A stretch of DNA of 38,961 bases, taken from NCBI RefSeq assembly GCF_026274175.1, contig NZ_JAPHNL010000280.1, positions 1 to 38,961 on the forward strand, read 5' to 3'. The notes below the pieces were generated by a model. That model saw only the letters and a program-made list of their open reading frames with translations. It was not told where the DNA came from and did no database searches. This document shows, piece after piece, positions 8,563 through 15,755 of this stretch. Positions within the stretch are counted from its first letter, which is position 1; every line of letters starts with the position of its first letter. The position numbers and the translations under genes were made by a program. This DNA comes from Streptomyces beihaiensis. Lineage in GTDB: Bacteria; Actinomycetota; Actinomycetes; Streptomycetales; Streptomycetaceae.

Positions 8563-9960
8563 TCAACGGTCGCGCGAGAACCAGTCGAACCGCAGGCACA
8601 GCTTCCCGCCCAGCCAGTGCTCCACCCAGTCGCCCAGGTCGAGCGGTGTGCAGTTCGGCGGGGTGGTCGGCGTGGTCGGCGTGGTCGGCTGCGTGGGCGC
8701 CACCGGCTTGTCGCGTCCGCTCAGCGCCGCGCGGTAGACCTTGGCCGCCTTCGGGTTCTCGTCGCACTCCCACACACCGTGCGGGCAGTAGTCCGTCAGC
8801 GTGTTGTACAGCGGATTGTGCTCGTCCATCCAGGCGAGCATCCGCCTCATGTACTCGGCGTCGTCGCCGTTGCGGAACAGACCCCACTCCGGGTACGAGA
8901 TCGGCTTGCCGTGCTCGGCCGCGAAGTCGACCTGTTTCTGCAGCCCGTACGGCTCGGTGACCTGCTGGTCGAAGGAGATCCCGGACGGCTGGTCGTAGGA
9001 GTCCATGCCGATGATGTCGACGACGTCGTCACCGGGGTAGCACTTGGTCCACGGCACCGCGTCCCGCCCCCGGCTGGGCGCGAAGTCGAACGTGAACTTC
9101 TGGCCCGGCACCGAACGCATCACCTTGACGATGCGCTGCCAGTACTTCTTCCACAGCTCCGGGTCGGGGCCGCAGCGGTGCGTGTACGTGGTGCCGTTCA
9201 TCTCCCAGCCGAGCACGATGACCGTGTCCGGGATCTTCAGGTCGACGAGCCGCTGGGCCAGTGCCTTGAAGTGAACGTCGAAGTCGCCCGCCGCACCCCG
9301 CCGGATCAGGTGGCGCACCTGCCAGTCGGAGACGCCCGCCTCGTTCCGCGCCTGCATCGGCACGTTGAGGACGAACATCCGGTCGTCGCGCTGGCGCCGC
9401 CACGCGGCCCACGCCGACAGGAACGGGGCCGTGCCCTCGATGTCGGTCCACCGCTCACCGGGCAGGTACGTGTGGCCGACGCGCAGGTCCGCGCCGCCGA
9501 GCCACTGCGACAGCTGCGGAATCCGGGCCACGCCGGTCTTTCCGGAGTCCAGGAACGCACCGAACGCCGGGAACATGTCCGTGCCCCGGCTCGCACCGGG
9601 TCCTGGGCTGGAGCCGGGACTGGAGCCGGGGACGGAGCCGGGACTGGCGTCGCCACTGGGACCGCCACTGGGGCTGCCGCCGGGGGACGCGCCGGGGGAG
9701 GCCGTACCGGACGGCGCGGCGGAGGGCGCGGCGGAGGAGTCCGGCTGCACCGCACCCGGCTGCACCGCCCCGGACGACCACGTCGGGCTCGGCAGCGCCG
9801 GGGCCGCGGGCGCGGGCGGGACCGGGGAGGGGCCGCCGCGCGGACTGGCGTCCGCGGGCACCACGGACACCGATCCGGACGCGACCACGAGCGAGACCAG
9901 CGCCCCGGACGTGATCAAGGGAAGTCTGCTGCGTTTCGCCCGCCGGCGTCGCCTGACCAT
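8563..9960 (-). CDS. Secreted GH26-like glycoside hydrolase (beta-mannanase fold)
   Basis: The protein has 465 residues: an N-terminal signal peptide (Arg-rich start, hydrophobic 13-35), a Ser/Pro/Gly-rich linker (about 41-125), then a TIM-barrel-type catalytic domain (about 126-415). VLGWEMNG places the acid/base Glu at 253, and ISYPEWGLF places the nucleophile Glu at 358, as in glycoside hydrolase family 26. A Pro/Thr linker (421-435) leads to a 30-residue tail with two cysteines (437 and 455), ending FDWFSRDR, which matches no domain I know. The ATG is preceded by GAGGAG at suitable spacing. It may trim or release the polymer made by the adjacent operon. The family assignment rests on motifs, and a related clan A family is possible. 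Confidence 0.85.
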   Translation of the reverse strand: MVRRRRRAKRSRLPLITSGALVSLVVASGSVSVVPADASPRGGPSPVPPAPAAPALPSPTWSSGAVQPGAVQPDSSAAPSAAPSGTASPGASPGGSPSGGPSGDASPGSVPGSSPGSSPGPGASRGTDMFPAFGAFLDSGKTGVARIPQLSQWLGGADLRVGHTYLPGERWTDIEGTAPFLSAWAAWRRQRDDRMFVLNVPMQARNEAGVSDWQVRHLIRRGAAGDFDVHFKALAQRLVDLKIPDTVIVLGWEMNGTTYTHRCGPDPELWKKYWQRIVKVMRSVPGQKFTFDFAPSRGRDAVPWTKCYPGDDVVDIIGMDSYDQPSGISFDQQVTEPYGLQKQVDFAAEHGKPISYPEWGLFRNGDDAEYMRRMLAWMDEHNPLYNTLTDYCPHGVWECDENPKAAKVYRAALSGRDKPVAPTQPTTPTTPTTPPNCTPLDLGDWVEHWLGGKLCLRFDWFSRDR

Positions 9961-10146
9961 GGCTGCTCCTCGTACCGCACCAGCACCGCATACGCGGCCG
10001 TTCCTGACACTCAGTCATATAAATGCCCCGGTCGCCACCCGTGGCCCGGCACTCGGCCGCCCCACGTCACCCGCACGGATTACCTCCTCGCACCGGAGGG
10101 GCCTGGAAAGGCCACGGACCGGCCCCGGCCGGAAGGGAACCGCCCC
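9961..10146. promoter_or_regulatory. Divergent promoter region between hydrolase and ATP-grasp genes
   Basis: This 186-base gap separates divergent genes, so it must carry start sites for both. An unusually AT-rich core, CATATAAATG at about 10016-10025, could supply a -10 element in either direction, but no convincing -35 partner at normal spacing was found. A purine-rich ribosome site (GGAAGGGAAC) precedes the ATP-grasp start. Confidence 0.4.
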
Positions 10147-11550
10147 ATGCTCGACCCCTGTGTCCCGGTCGTGCTGCTCCGCCTCGACCCCAACCCGTAC
10201 CACCACGGCACCCTGGGCGCGGCACGGTCCCTCGGCCGCCGGGGCGTGGAGGTGCACCTGGTCGCCGACGCGGGCGGGGGACCCGTCGCCCGCTCCCGCT
10301 ACGTCACCCGGCTGCACGCGCCACCACCGCCCGGCGCCCCGGACCCGGACGTGCTCGCCGCGCTGCGCCGTACGGCCGCACAACTCGACCGTCCGGCGGT
10401 GCTCATCCCGATGGACGACGCGGGCGCGGTCGCCGTCAGCCGGTTGCGCGCGCCCCTGTCCGAGCGGTATCTGCTGCCGCGTCAGCCCGAGCACGTCGCC
10501 GAGCAGGTCGCCGACAAGTCCGCACTGCCGGACCTGTGCCGTCGCACCGGCATCGCTCACCCCGCCACCGTGCTCCCCGCCGACGAGCGCGAGGCGTACG
10601 CCGGCTCGGCTCGGCTCGGCTCGCCCGGCGTCCCGGTCGTCGCCAAGTGGAGCCGCCCCTGGCGCCTTCCGCAGGGCTCGGGCCTGCGCAGCACCAGCCT
10701 CCTCGCCTCCCCGGACGAGGCCCGCGAGCTCTTCCTGCGCGGGCACGGCTGCGGCGCCGGACTGCTGCTCCAGAAGTACCTGGCCGCGGGCCCCGGCCAC
10801 GACTGGTTCGTGCACGGCTACGTCGACCGGCACGGCGTGCTGCGCGGCGGCGGCGTGGGCGGCAAACGCCTCGCCTGGCCGCGCGGCGCGGGCCTGACCG
10901 CGGTCGGCCGCTGGACCCCGGTGCCCGAACTGGAGGCCATGGCCGGGCGTCTGGTCGCGGCCCTCGGCTACCGCGGCATCTTCGACCTCGACTTCCGGGT
11001 CGACGCCGGCACCGGCCGCTCCTGCCTGCTCGACTTCAACCCGCGCCCCGGCGCGCAGTTCCGCCTGTTCGCGGACGGCACGGACGGCAGGGGCGGCCGG
11101 AGCGGCAGGGGCGCCAGGAGTGGTGGCGGCCTCGACGTCGTGCGCGCCCAGTACGCCGACCTCACCGGGCAGCCCGTGCCCGACGGCCGTCCGCTGCCCG
11201 GCCGTACCTTCGTCGTCGAGAACTACGCGCCGCTGTCCGCCCTCCGCCTCGCGCCCCGCTCCTTCGCCGCCCGCGAGTTCGCCTGGTGGGCCCCCGACGA
11301 CCCGGCGCCCGCGCGGGCCCTGGCCGCCGAGTGGCCCGGCCACGCCGCCCGCCGCCTGCTGCGCCGTGCCCCCGACGCCCTCGACACCCCCGCCACCCCT
11401 GGCATCCCGGCAGCGCCTGCCGATCCGACCGATCCGACCGAACCGACAAACCCTGCCGACCCTGCCGACCCTGCCGATCCGACCGAACCCGCCGCCGCTG
11501 CCGCCGGTGCCACCGGCACCGCGGCCGCCGACCGAAAGGCGAGCTGCTGA
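10147..11550 (+). CDS. ATP-grasp carboxylate-amine ligase-like protein
   Basis: The protein has 467 residues. A Rossmann-like N-terminal domain (PVVLLRLDPNPYHHGTLGAARSLGRRG is its opening region, split here as PVVLLRLDPN and GTLGAARSLG) precedes an ATP-grasp fold. The fold shows VVAKWSRPWRLP, LLLQKYLAAGPGHDWFVHGY and the Mg-binding FDLDFRVD with LLDFNPRPGAQFRL near 290-305. ATP-grasp enzymes of this kind join a carboxylate to an amine through an acyl phosphate. The C-terminal 45 residues are a Pro-Asp-Thr/Ala repeat outside the fold. The ATG at 10147 follows a purine-rich site and divides the open frame where homology starts. It is coupled to the oxidoreductase through a TGATG overlap, so the two probably act in one small pathway, possibly modifying the exopolymer. 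The substrate is unknown. Confidence 0.83.
   Translation: MLDPCVPVVLLRLDPNPYHHGTLGAARSLGRRGVEVHLVADAGGGPVARSRYVTRLHAPPPPGAPDPDVLAALRRTAAQLDRPAVLIPMDDAGAVAVSRLRAPLSERYLLPRQPEHVAEQVADKSALPDLCRRTGIAHPATVLPADEREAYAGSARLGSPGVPVVAKWSRPWRLPQGSGLRSTSLLASPDEARELFLRGHGCGAGLLLQKYLAAGPGHDWFVHGYVDRHGVLRGGGVGGKRLAWPRGAGLTAVGRWTPVPELEAMAGRLVAALGYRGIFDLDFRVDAGTGRSCLLDFNPRPGAQFRLFADGTDGRGGRSGRGARSGGGLDVVRAQYADLTGQPVPDGRPLPGRTFVVENYAPLSALRLAPRSFAAREFAWWAPDDPAPARALAAEWPGHAARRLLRRAPDALDTPATPGIPAAPADPTDPTEPTNPADPADPADPTEPAAAAAGATGTAAADRKASC
11416..11490 (+). repeat. 9-bp codon-phased repeats in the ATP-grasp C-terminus
   Basis: Units GATCCGACC and CCTGCCGAC recur in strict codon phase (the latter three times in a row from about 11452) and encode Asp-Pro-Thr and Pro-Ala-Asp. 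The array sits beyond the catalytic fold. Confidence 0.75.
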
Positions 11551-12851
11551 TGTACGACCTGCTGATCGTGGGAGCCGGGCCGTACGGCCTGTCCATCGCC
11601 GCGCACGCCGCCGCCCGGGGCCTTGACGCCCGTGTCCTCGGACGCCCGATGGAGTCCTGGCGCCACCACATGCCGCGCGGCATGTTCCTCAAGTCCGAGC
11701 CGTGGGCCTCCGACCTCTCGGCGCCCGGCGGTCGTTACCGGCTCGGCGACTACTGCGCGGGCCGCGGCGTCGAGGCCCGCCACGGCAGCCCCGTCCCGGT
11801 GGACACCTTCACCTCGTACGGCCTGTGGTTCGCGCGCAACGCCGTGCCCCGGCTCGACGAACGGCTCGTCGAATCGGTCGACGCGACCGACGACGGCTTC
11901 ACCCTGCGCACCGAGGACGGCGAACTCCTCCGCGCCCGCGCGGTCGCCCTCGCCAACGGAGTCCTCCCGTACGTCCATGTGCCGTCTGTCCTGCGGGAGT
12001 TGTCGCGCGACCACGTCACGCACAGCAGCTGGCACAGCGACCTGGGCAGGTTCCGCGGCAAGGACGTGACGGTGATCGGCGGTGGTCAGGCGGCCCTGGA
12101 GACCGCGGCGCTCCTCGCCGAACAGCACACGCGCGTACGCGTCCTCGCCCGCGCCCCCGAACTCGCCTGGAACACCGTCCCGCCGCCCTGGGTGCGACCG
12201 TGGTGGCAGCGGCTCCGCGCCCCGCACAGCGGCCTCGGCTGCGGCTGGCACAACTGGTTCTACGCCCAGCGCCCCGGCGCCTTCCGCAGGCTCCCCGAGG
12301 CCACCCGCGCCCGGGTCACCGAGACGGCGCTCGGCCCGGCGGGAGCGTGGTGGATCAGGGAGCGGGTGAACCGGGACGACCTCCGCATCGGGCTCGGCCG
12401 CACGGTCGTCGCGGCGCGGCAGGAGCAAGGCGGGCGGCTCGCCCTGCGTGCCCAAGGCCCGCACGGGGTCGAGGAGTTCGACACGGATCACGTCATCGCG
12501 GCCACCGGGTTCCGGGCCGACGTCGACCGCATGACCGTACTCGCGCCCGCCCTCCGCGCCCGCCTCGCCCGGCACCCGGACGGCGCACCGCGCGTGGGCC
12601 ACGGCTTCGCCTCCGCCCACCCGGGGCTGTTCCTCGCGGGCCTGGTCACGGCGGCCGACTTCGGCCCGGCGATGCGGTTCGTGCACGGCGCCTCGTACAC
12701 GGCGCCCGCACTGGTGGACGGGGTCGAGCGGTGGCTGCGGCGCCGCCCGGTGGTACGGGCCGGCGGCCCGGCCGTCCCGGCGGGGCGGCGACACGAGCCG
12801 GTCGGCGGGCGCGCGAGCACGGACACGGTGTCGGCCGCGTCCGACGGGTGA
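11550..12851 (+). CDS. FAD/NAD(P)-dependent oxidoreductase (flavin monooxygenase-like)
   Basis: The protein has 433 residues. An FAD-binding Rossmann motif, VGAGPYGLS, lies at 7-15, and a second dinucleotide fold, VIGGGQAALE, at 175-184 would hold NAD(P)H. The ATGF motif (318-321) near the C-terminus is typical of two-dinucleotide-binding flavoproteins such as N-hydroxylating and Baeyer-Villiger monooxygenases. The region before the second Rossmann motif (THSSWHSDLGRFRG) resembles a loose flavin-monooxygenase fingerprint. The ATG shares one base with the ATP-grasp stop (TGATG), which indicates translational coupling. It probably oxidises the same intermediate the ligase handles. No terminator is visible until the hairpin at 13038. 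Confidence 0.84.
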   Translation: MYDLLIVGAGPYGLSIAAHAAARGLDARVLGRPMESWRHHMPRGMFLKSEPWASDLSAPGGRYRLGDYCAGRGVEARHGSPVPVDTFTSYGLWFARNAVPRLDERLVESVDATDDGFTLRTEDGELLRARAVALANGVLPYVHVPSVLRELSRDHVTHSSWHSDLGRFRGKDVTVIGGGQAALETAALLAEQHTRVRVLARAPELAWNTVPPPWVRPWWQRLRAPHSGLGCGWHNWFYAQRPGAFRRLPEATRARVTETALGPAGAWWIRERVNRDDLRIGLGRTVVAARQEQGGRLALRAQGPHGVEEFDTDHVIAATGFRADVDRMTVLAPALRARLARHPDGAPRVGHGFASAHPGLFLAGLVTAADFGPAMRFVHGASYTAPALVDGVERWLRRRPVVRAGGPAVPAGRRHEPVGGRASTDTVSAASDG

Positions 12852-13037
12852 GCCGGGGAGAGGGCTCGTCGGGGTGACGCGGCGGGCGAACGGGTGAATC
12901 GGTTCTTCGCGGCCGTCCGGGTGGTGGTCGACCGACACCGCCATGGGGACGGCCTCGCCCCGCTTCCCCGTTTCCCCGCCGGCCATCGGGTGCACTCCGC
13001 CGTGGGGTGGGCGGGCCGTTCCGGCTTCCTCCGGTGG

Positions 13038-13068
13038 CCGGGAAGAGCACCACAACTGCTCTTCCCGG
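13038..13068. terminator. Hairpin between convergent genes
   Basis: A perfect 12-bp inverted repeat (CCGGGAAGAGCA and its complement) with a 7-base loop lies between the convergent oxidoreductase and chaplin genes. There is no T-run, but the position suits a bidirectional terminator. Next to it (about 13096-13136) are three near copies of a 14-base GCCCGGCSTTCACC unit. Confidence 0.6.
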
Positions 13069-13131
13069 CCCGGCGTTACTGCCTGGCGTTCCCGGCCCGG
13101 CCTTCACCGCCCGGCCTTCACCGCCCGGCGT

Positions 13132-14013
13132 TCACCGACCCGCGGGCCGGGCCCTGCGGTAAAGGATTCCGCCGCCGACCAGGAGCCCGGCACTGGCGGC
13201 CGCGGCCGCGAGCAGGTTCTGGTCGACGCCGGTGTCGGCGAGCCGCTCACGCGTCGCCTGCGGCTGTGTGACGGCCTGCTCCGGCTGCTGCCCCATCGTC
13301 GAGGGGGCGTTGCGCGGGCCGGAGGCCACCGGCTGCGGCGCGGCCCGGCCGGTGCCCGGCGCCTGCGTGGGCGGGGCGGACCGGCCCTGCTGCGGCGGGG
13401 TGTGCTCCGCGGGGGCCGGGGGCGTGGACGTCTCCCCGTAGCCGGTCGCGCACTGGTTGCCGCCCGCCGGGTTGAGCGCGCTCACCACGTCGACGCTGTC
13501 GCCGCACAGGTTCAGGCCGAGGTCCACCGGGGTCTGGACCTGGTTGCCTGACAGCACGCCGGGCGAGTCCGAGGCGGCGCCGGAGGCGGTGCTGCCGCTG
13601 TCGCCGCCGCTGTCGCCACCTGCGGTGGAGCCGGAGTGGGAGTCGGAACCGGAGCCCGAGTCGGAGCCCGAGTCGGAGCCCGAGTCGGAGCCCGAGTCGG
13701 AGCCCGACTGCTCGCCGTAGCCCGAGTCGGAGCCGCTGTCCGTGTGCTGGGCCCCGGAGGCCGTCGATCCGCCCTTGTTCGCGCAGTCGTTGCCCATGGC
13801 GGGGTTCGCCGCGGAAGCCGCGTCGACGGTGTTGCCGCAGAGGTTCACGGGGACGGAGAGCGGAGCCGCGATCGAGTTCCCGGACAGAACGCCGGGGGAC
13901 CCGCCCGACTCCTCCTGGTCACCGGTCCACGCGGACGCGCCGGTCGTCGAGAGGGACAGGATGCCCGTCGCCGCCGCGGCCGCCACCGCCCCGACCTTCA
14001 ATGCCTTCCTCAA
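13132..14013 (-). CDS. chpA: Long chaplin with two chaplin domains and a sortase signal
   Basis: With the start at TTG 14013 the protein has 293 residues. A signal peptide ends near Ala28. Chaplin domain 1 is about 39-80 (SPGVLSGN, Cys59 and Cys77). A Ser-Asp-Ser-Gly linker spans about 92-148. Chaplin domain 2 is about 150-191 (SPGVLSGN, Cys170 and Cys188). A Pro/Gln-rich wall-spanning stretch, the LADTG sorting signal (258-262), a hydrophobic segment and a basic tail follow. Long chaplins are anchored to the wall by class E sortase and seed the amyloid-like hydrophobic sheath of aerial hyphae. TTG is preferred to the ATG at 14067 because AAGGAAGG sits just upstream and the signal peptide begins right after it. 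The symbol follows the chaplin-chaplin-rodlin-rodlin order remembered for S. coelicolor chpA-chpD-rdlA-rdlB. Confidence 0.93.
   Translation of the reverse strand: MRKALKVGAVAAAAATGILSLSTTGASAWTGDQEESGGSPGVLSGNSIAAPLSVPVNLCGNTVDAASAANPAMGNDCANKGGSTASGAQHTDSGSDSGYGEQSGSDSGSDSGSDSGSDSGSGSDSHSGSTAGGDSGGDSGSTASGAASDSPGVLSGNQVQTPVDLGLNLCGDSVDVVSALNPAGGNQCATGYGETSTPPAPAEHTPPQQGRSAPPTQAPGTGRAAPQPVASGPRNAPSTMGQQPEQAVTQPQATRERLADTGVDQNLLAAAAASAGLLVGGGILYRRARPAGR
13658..13705 (-). repeat. Four perfect 12-bp repeats encoding Ser-Asp-Ser-Gly
   Basis: GAGTCGGAGCCC (plus-strand reading) is repeated four times without interruption, with degenerate copies on each side. It encodes the flexible linker between the two chaplin domains. 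Perfect unit identity suggests recent slippage and likely length variation between strains. Confidence 0.9.
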
Positions 14014-14145
14014 TGCGTTTCCTTCCTTCTGGACATGGAACGGCCGGCCGCGGAGCACGAAAGGCACCCACGGCCGGCCGGAGGACGGATCGCCCGTACG
14101 CGGTACGTGCGAACGCGATACGTACGAAGGCGATGCGTACGAACG

Positions 14146-14382
14146 TCAGTCGGCGTTGACGCACTCGTTGCCGAAGGCGGGGTTCAGGCCCGCGATGCCG
14201 TTCACGGTGTTGCCGCAGACGTTGACCGGCACGTGGACCGGGACCTGGCCGAGGTTGCCCGACAGGACACCCGGGGAGTGCACGGCGGCACCCTCGGCAC
14301 CCGCGTCGGCCATCGCCGGGGCAGCCATGCCGACGGCCATCAGGGTGCCCGCGACGACCGCGGCGCTCTTCTTCATGGACAT
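14146..14382 (-). CDS. chpD: Short chaplin
   Basis: The protein has 78 residues: a signal peptide (1-25, cleavage after AMA) and a mature part that is one chaplin domain with SPGVLSGN, VPVNVCGNTV and LNPAFGNEC. The two cysteines (56 and 74) are 18 apart, as in both domains of the long chaplin. Short chaplins are secreted and assemble into amyloid-like fibrils that lower surface tension at aerial growth. The ATG at 14382 is preferred to the second ATG six bases on because GGAGA precedes it at good spacing. The gene lies between the long chaplin and a rodlin, all on the minus strand. The symbol is by remembered gene order, and the sequence alone cannot tell ChpD from other Cys-containing short chaplins. 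Confidence 0.92.
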   Translation of the reverse strand: MSMKKSAAVVAGTLMAVGMAAPAMADAGAEGAAVHSPGVLSGNLGQVPVHVPVNVCGNTVNGIAGLNPAFGNECVNAD

Positions 14383-14475
14383 GCTTTCTTCTCCTTGTTT
14401 CTTGAAAGACAGCCGAGGACTCGAGAGGAAAGGGGAGGATCCAAGTGTTCCGCTCAAGACCTCGCAAAATGCAAA

Positions 14476-14511
14476 CGAGCCGACACCGTGTGAGGAAACT
14501 GTGTCGGCTCG
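14476..14511 (-). terminator. Second hairpin downstream of the minus-strand rodlin
   Basis: A perfect 11-bp stem (CGAGCCGACAC and complement) with a 14-base loop is followed, on the minus strand, by TTTGCATTTTGCG. It lies between the rodlin and the short chaplin and may back up the stronger terminator at 14536, or form part of the chaplin leader. Confidence 0.6.
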
Positions 14512-14535
14512 CCCAAGAGAAAGAAATACGGAACG

Positions 14536-14584
14536 AAAAAGAGTCCGGGCCGCCCGCGATGGAGTGACGCGGACGGCCCGGACC
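14536..14584 (-). terminator. Rho-independent terminator of the minus-strand rodlin
   Basis: A 16-bp stem with one mismatch (arms 14544-14559 and 14569-14584) is followed on the minus strand by TCTTTTTCG. It lies 38 bases beyond the rodlin stop, which suggests that the rodlin is a separate transcript from the chaplins. Confidence 0.85.
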
Positions 14585-14621
14585 GGTGGTGCGCCGTGGC
14601 GCACCGTGGTGCTGCGGACGG

Positions 14622-15032
14622 TCAGCCGTTGGCCTTGCCGTTGCCCGACAGGACCGGGATGTCGTCGATGATGTGCGACAGGGGCTCGTCGCCCTTGGCC
14701 TGCGTCGAGTTCTCGGTGCACTGCTGGATCTGCGGGTTCGACAGAACGTTGATGTCCTGGACCGTGATCGGCACGAGACCGACCAGCGAACCGGCGTTGC
14801 CCTTGATCGGCAGGCCGATGCAGGGCTTGTTCAGCGAGCCCTGGACCAGGCCGAGCTGGGGGCTCATGTCGCCCTTGGTCATCGAGTTGCCGAAGGCCTG
14901 CTGCGCACCGTTGCCGCTGGCCGACGTGGTGCCGCCGTCGTCGCCGATCGCGAGGGCCGGAGCGGCCGCGGCCGCACCCATGCCGACCACGGACGCGGTG
15001 ACCGCGGCGGCGGCCATTGCCTTCTTCATCAT
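14622..15032 (-). CDS. rdlA: Rodlin
   Basis: The protein has 136 residues: a signal peptide ending near PALA (28) and a mature rodlin domain. Signature parts include [51 protein letters not shown] and [10 protein letters not shown]. Rodlins form with chaplins the rodlet pattern on aerial hyphae and spores. Two cysteines are present in the mature part. The first ATG of an ATG-ATG pair is chosen, with AAGGAA upstream. It is transcribed divergently from the next rodlin across a 248-base region. The two rodlins could carry either symbol, and I assign by position next to the chaplins. In S. venezuelae chaplin and rodlin genes are driven by the BldN sigma factor, so the same is likely here. Confidence 0.94.
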   Translation of the reverse strand: MMKKAMAAAAVTASVVGMGAAAAAPALAIGDDGGTTSASGNGAQQAFGNSMTKGDMSPQLGLVQGSLNKPCIGLPIKGNAGSLVGLVPITVQDINVLSNPQIQQCTENSTQAKGDEPLSHIIDDIPVLSGNGKANG

Positions 15033-15280
15033 GCTGAGTTCCTTTTCTGAACAGGCAACCGGTTACTGCGGAAGAGATAACTCCGGGTGAGCGGAATAGT
15101 TCCGGGCGTTCACCCGTACGGAGTGATTGTCGTATTCATGGCACTTGGAGGTCTTGGACGCCCCATTCGGGTGAACCAGGGCAACCGATCACACGATGGG
15201 GAGTTGATACAGATGCTCCGGTGCTCCTAGACAGCACTGGCTAGACAGCACTAGACAGCAAAAATGAAGGGGAAACTCCC
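15033..15280. promoter_or_regulatory. Divergent rodlin promoter region with inverted GTTCACCCG motif
   Basis: This gap holds promoters for both rodlins. GTTCACCCG at 15108-15116 and its exact inverse CGGGTGAAC at 15168-15176 face each other across 51 bases, one on each gene's side. They may be paired regulator or promoter elements. The motif resembles half of a PHO-box unit but lacks the 11-base direct repeat expected of PhoP. No -10 element could be fixed with confidence. Confidence 0.5.
15227..15260 (+). repeat. Three copies of CTAGACAGCA in the rodlin leader
   Basis: The 10-base unit occurs at 15227-15236, 15241-15250 and 15251-15260, the last two abutting, just upstream of the ribosome site (GAAGGGGAAAC) of the plus-strand rodlin. 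It could be an operator, a leader RNA element or slippage. Confidence 0.85.
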
Positions 15281-15691
15281 ATGATGAAGAAGGCTATGGC
15301 CGCTGCTGCGGTCACCGCGTCCGTCGTCGGTCTCGGCGCGGCGGCTGCCCCGCAGGCCCTGGCCGTGGGCAACGACGGGGGCACCACCTCGGAGAGCGGC
15401 AACAACGCCTCGCAGGCGTACGGCAACTCGATGACCACGGGCGACATGAGCCCGCAGATGGCGCTGATCCAGGGCTCGCTGAACAAGCCCTGCATCGGTC
15501 TGCCGGCCAAGGCCAACCTCGGCTCGCTCGTCGGTGTCGTGCCGGTCTCCGTCCAGGACATCCCGATCCTGTCGAACCCGCAGATCCAGCAGTGCACCGA
15601 GAACTCGACCCAGGCCAAGGGCGACGAGGCCCTGTCGCACATCCTGGACGACATCCCGGTCCTGTCCGGCAACGGTGTCGCCAACCACTGA
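15281..15691 (+). CDS. rdlB: Rodlin
   Basis: The protein has 136 residues with signal peptide cleavage near PQALA (28). It is closely similar to the divergent rodlin along its whole length: [55 protein letters not shown] and [11 protein letters not shown] strong ribosome site lies 6-10 bases before the ATG-ATG start. It ends in a near-ideal terminator at 15709. It functions in the rodlet layer with the chaplins. Its last 130 bases are nearly the same at DNA level as those of the third rodlin at 17435, which suggests recent duplication or gene conversion. Confidence 0.94.
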   Translation: MMKKAMAAAAVTASVVGLGAAAAPQALAVGNDGGTTSESGNNASQAYGNSMTTGDMSPQMALIQGSLNKPCIGLPAKANLGSLVGVVPVSVQDIPILSNPQIQQCTENSTQAKGDEALSHILDDIPVLSGNGVANH

Positions 15692-15708
15692 CACCTCCGC
15701 TGTTCCTC

Positions 15709-15755
15709 CGGGTGCCGTACGGAATCCCCGCGGATTCCGTACGGCACCCGTTTTT
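15709..15755 (+). terminator. Strong rho-independent terminator
   Basis: A perfect 19-bp stem (arms 15709-15727 and 15732-15750) with a CCGC loop is followed by TTTTT. It ends the plus-strand rodlin transcript and touches the stop codon of the converging small gene. Confidence 0.95.

Noticed and set aside
12894-13271. Plus-strand open frame between the oxidoreductase and the long chaplin
   Set aside because: It runs into the chaplin coding region on the other strand, has no ribosome site, and crosses the hairpin at 13038.
13640-13706. SDSG-coding repeats as a CRISPR-like array
   Set aside because: The units are directly abutting, in codon phase and inside a chaplin gene, with no spacers.
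15108-15176. GTTCACCCG motifs as a PhoP (PHO box) operator
   Set aside because: PhoP sites need direct repeats at 11 bases; here the two copies are inverted and 51 bases apart.
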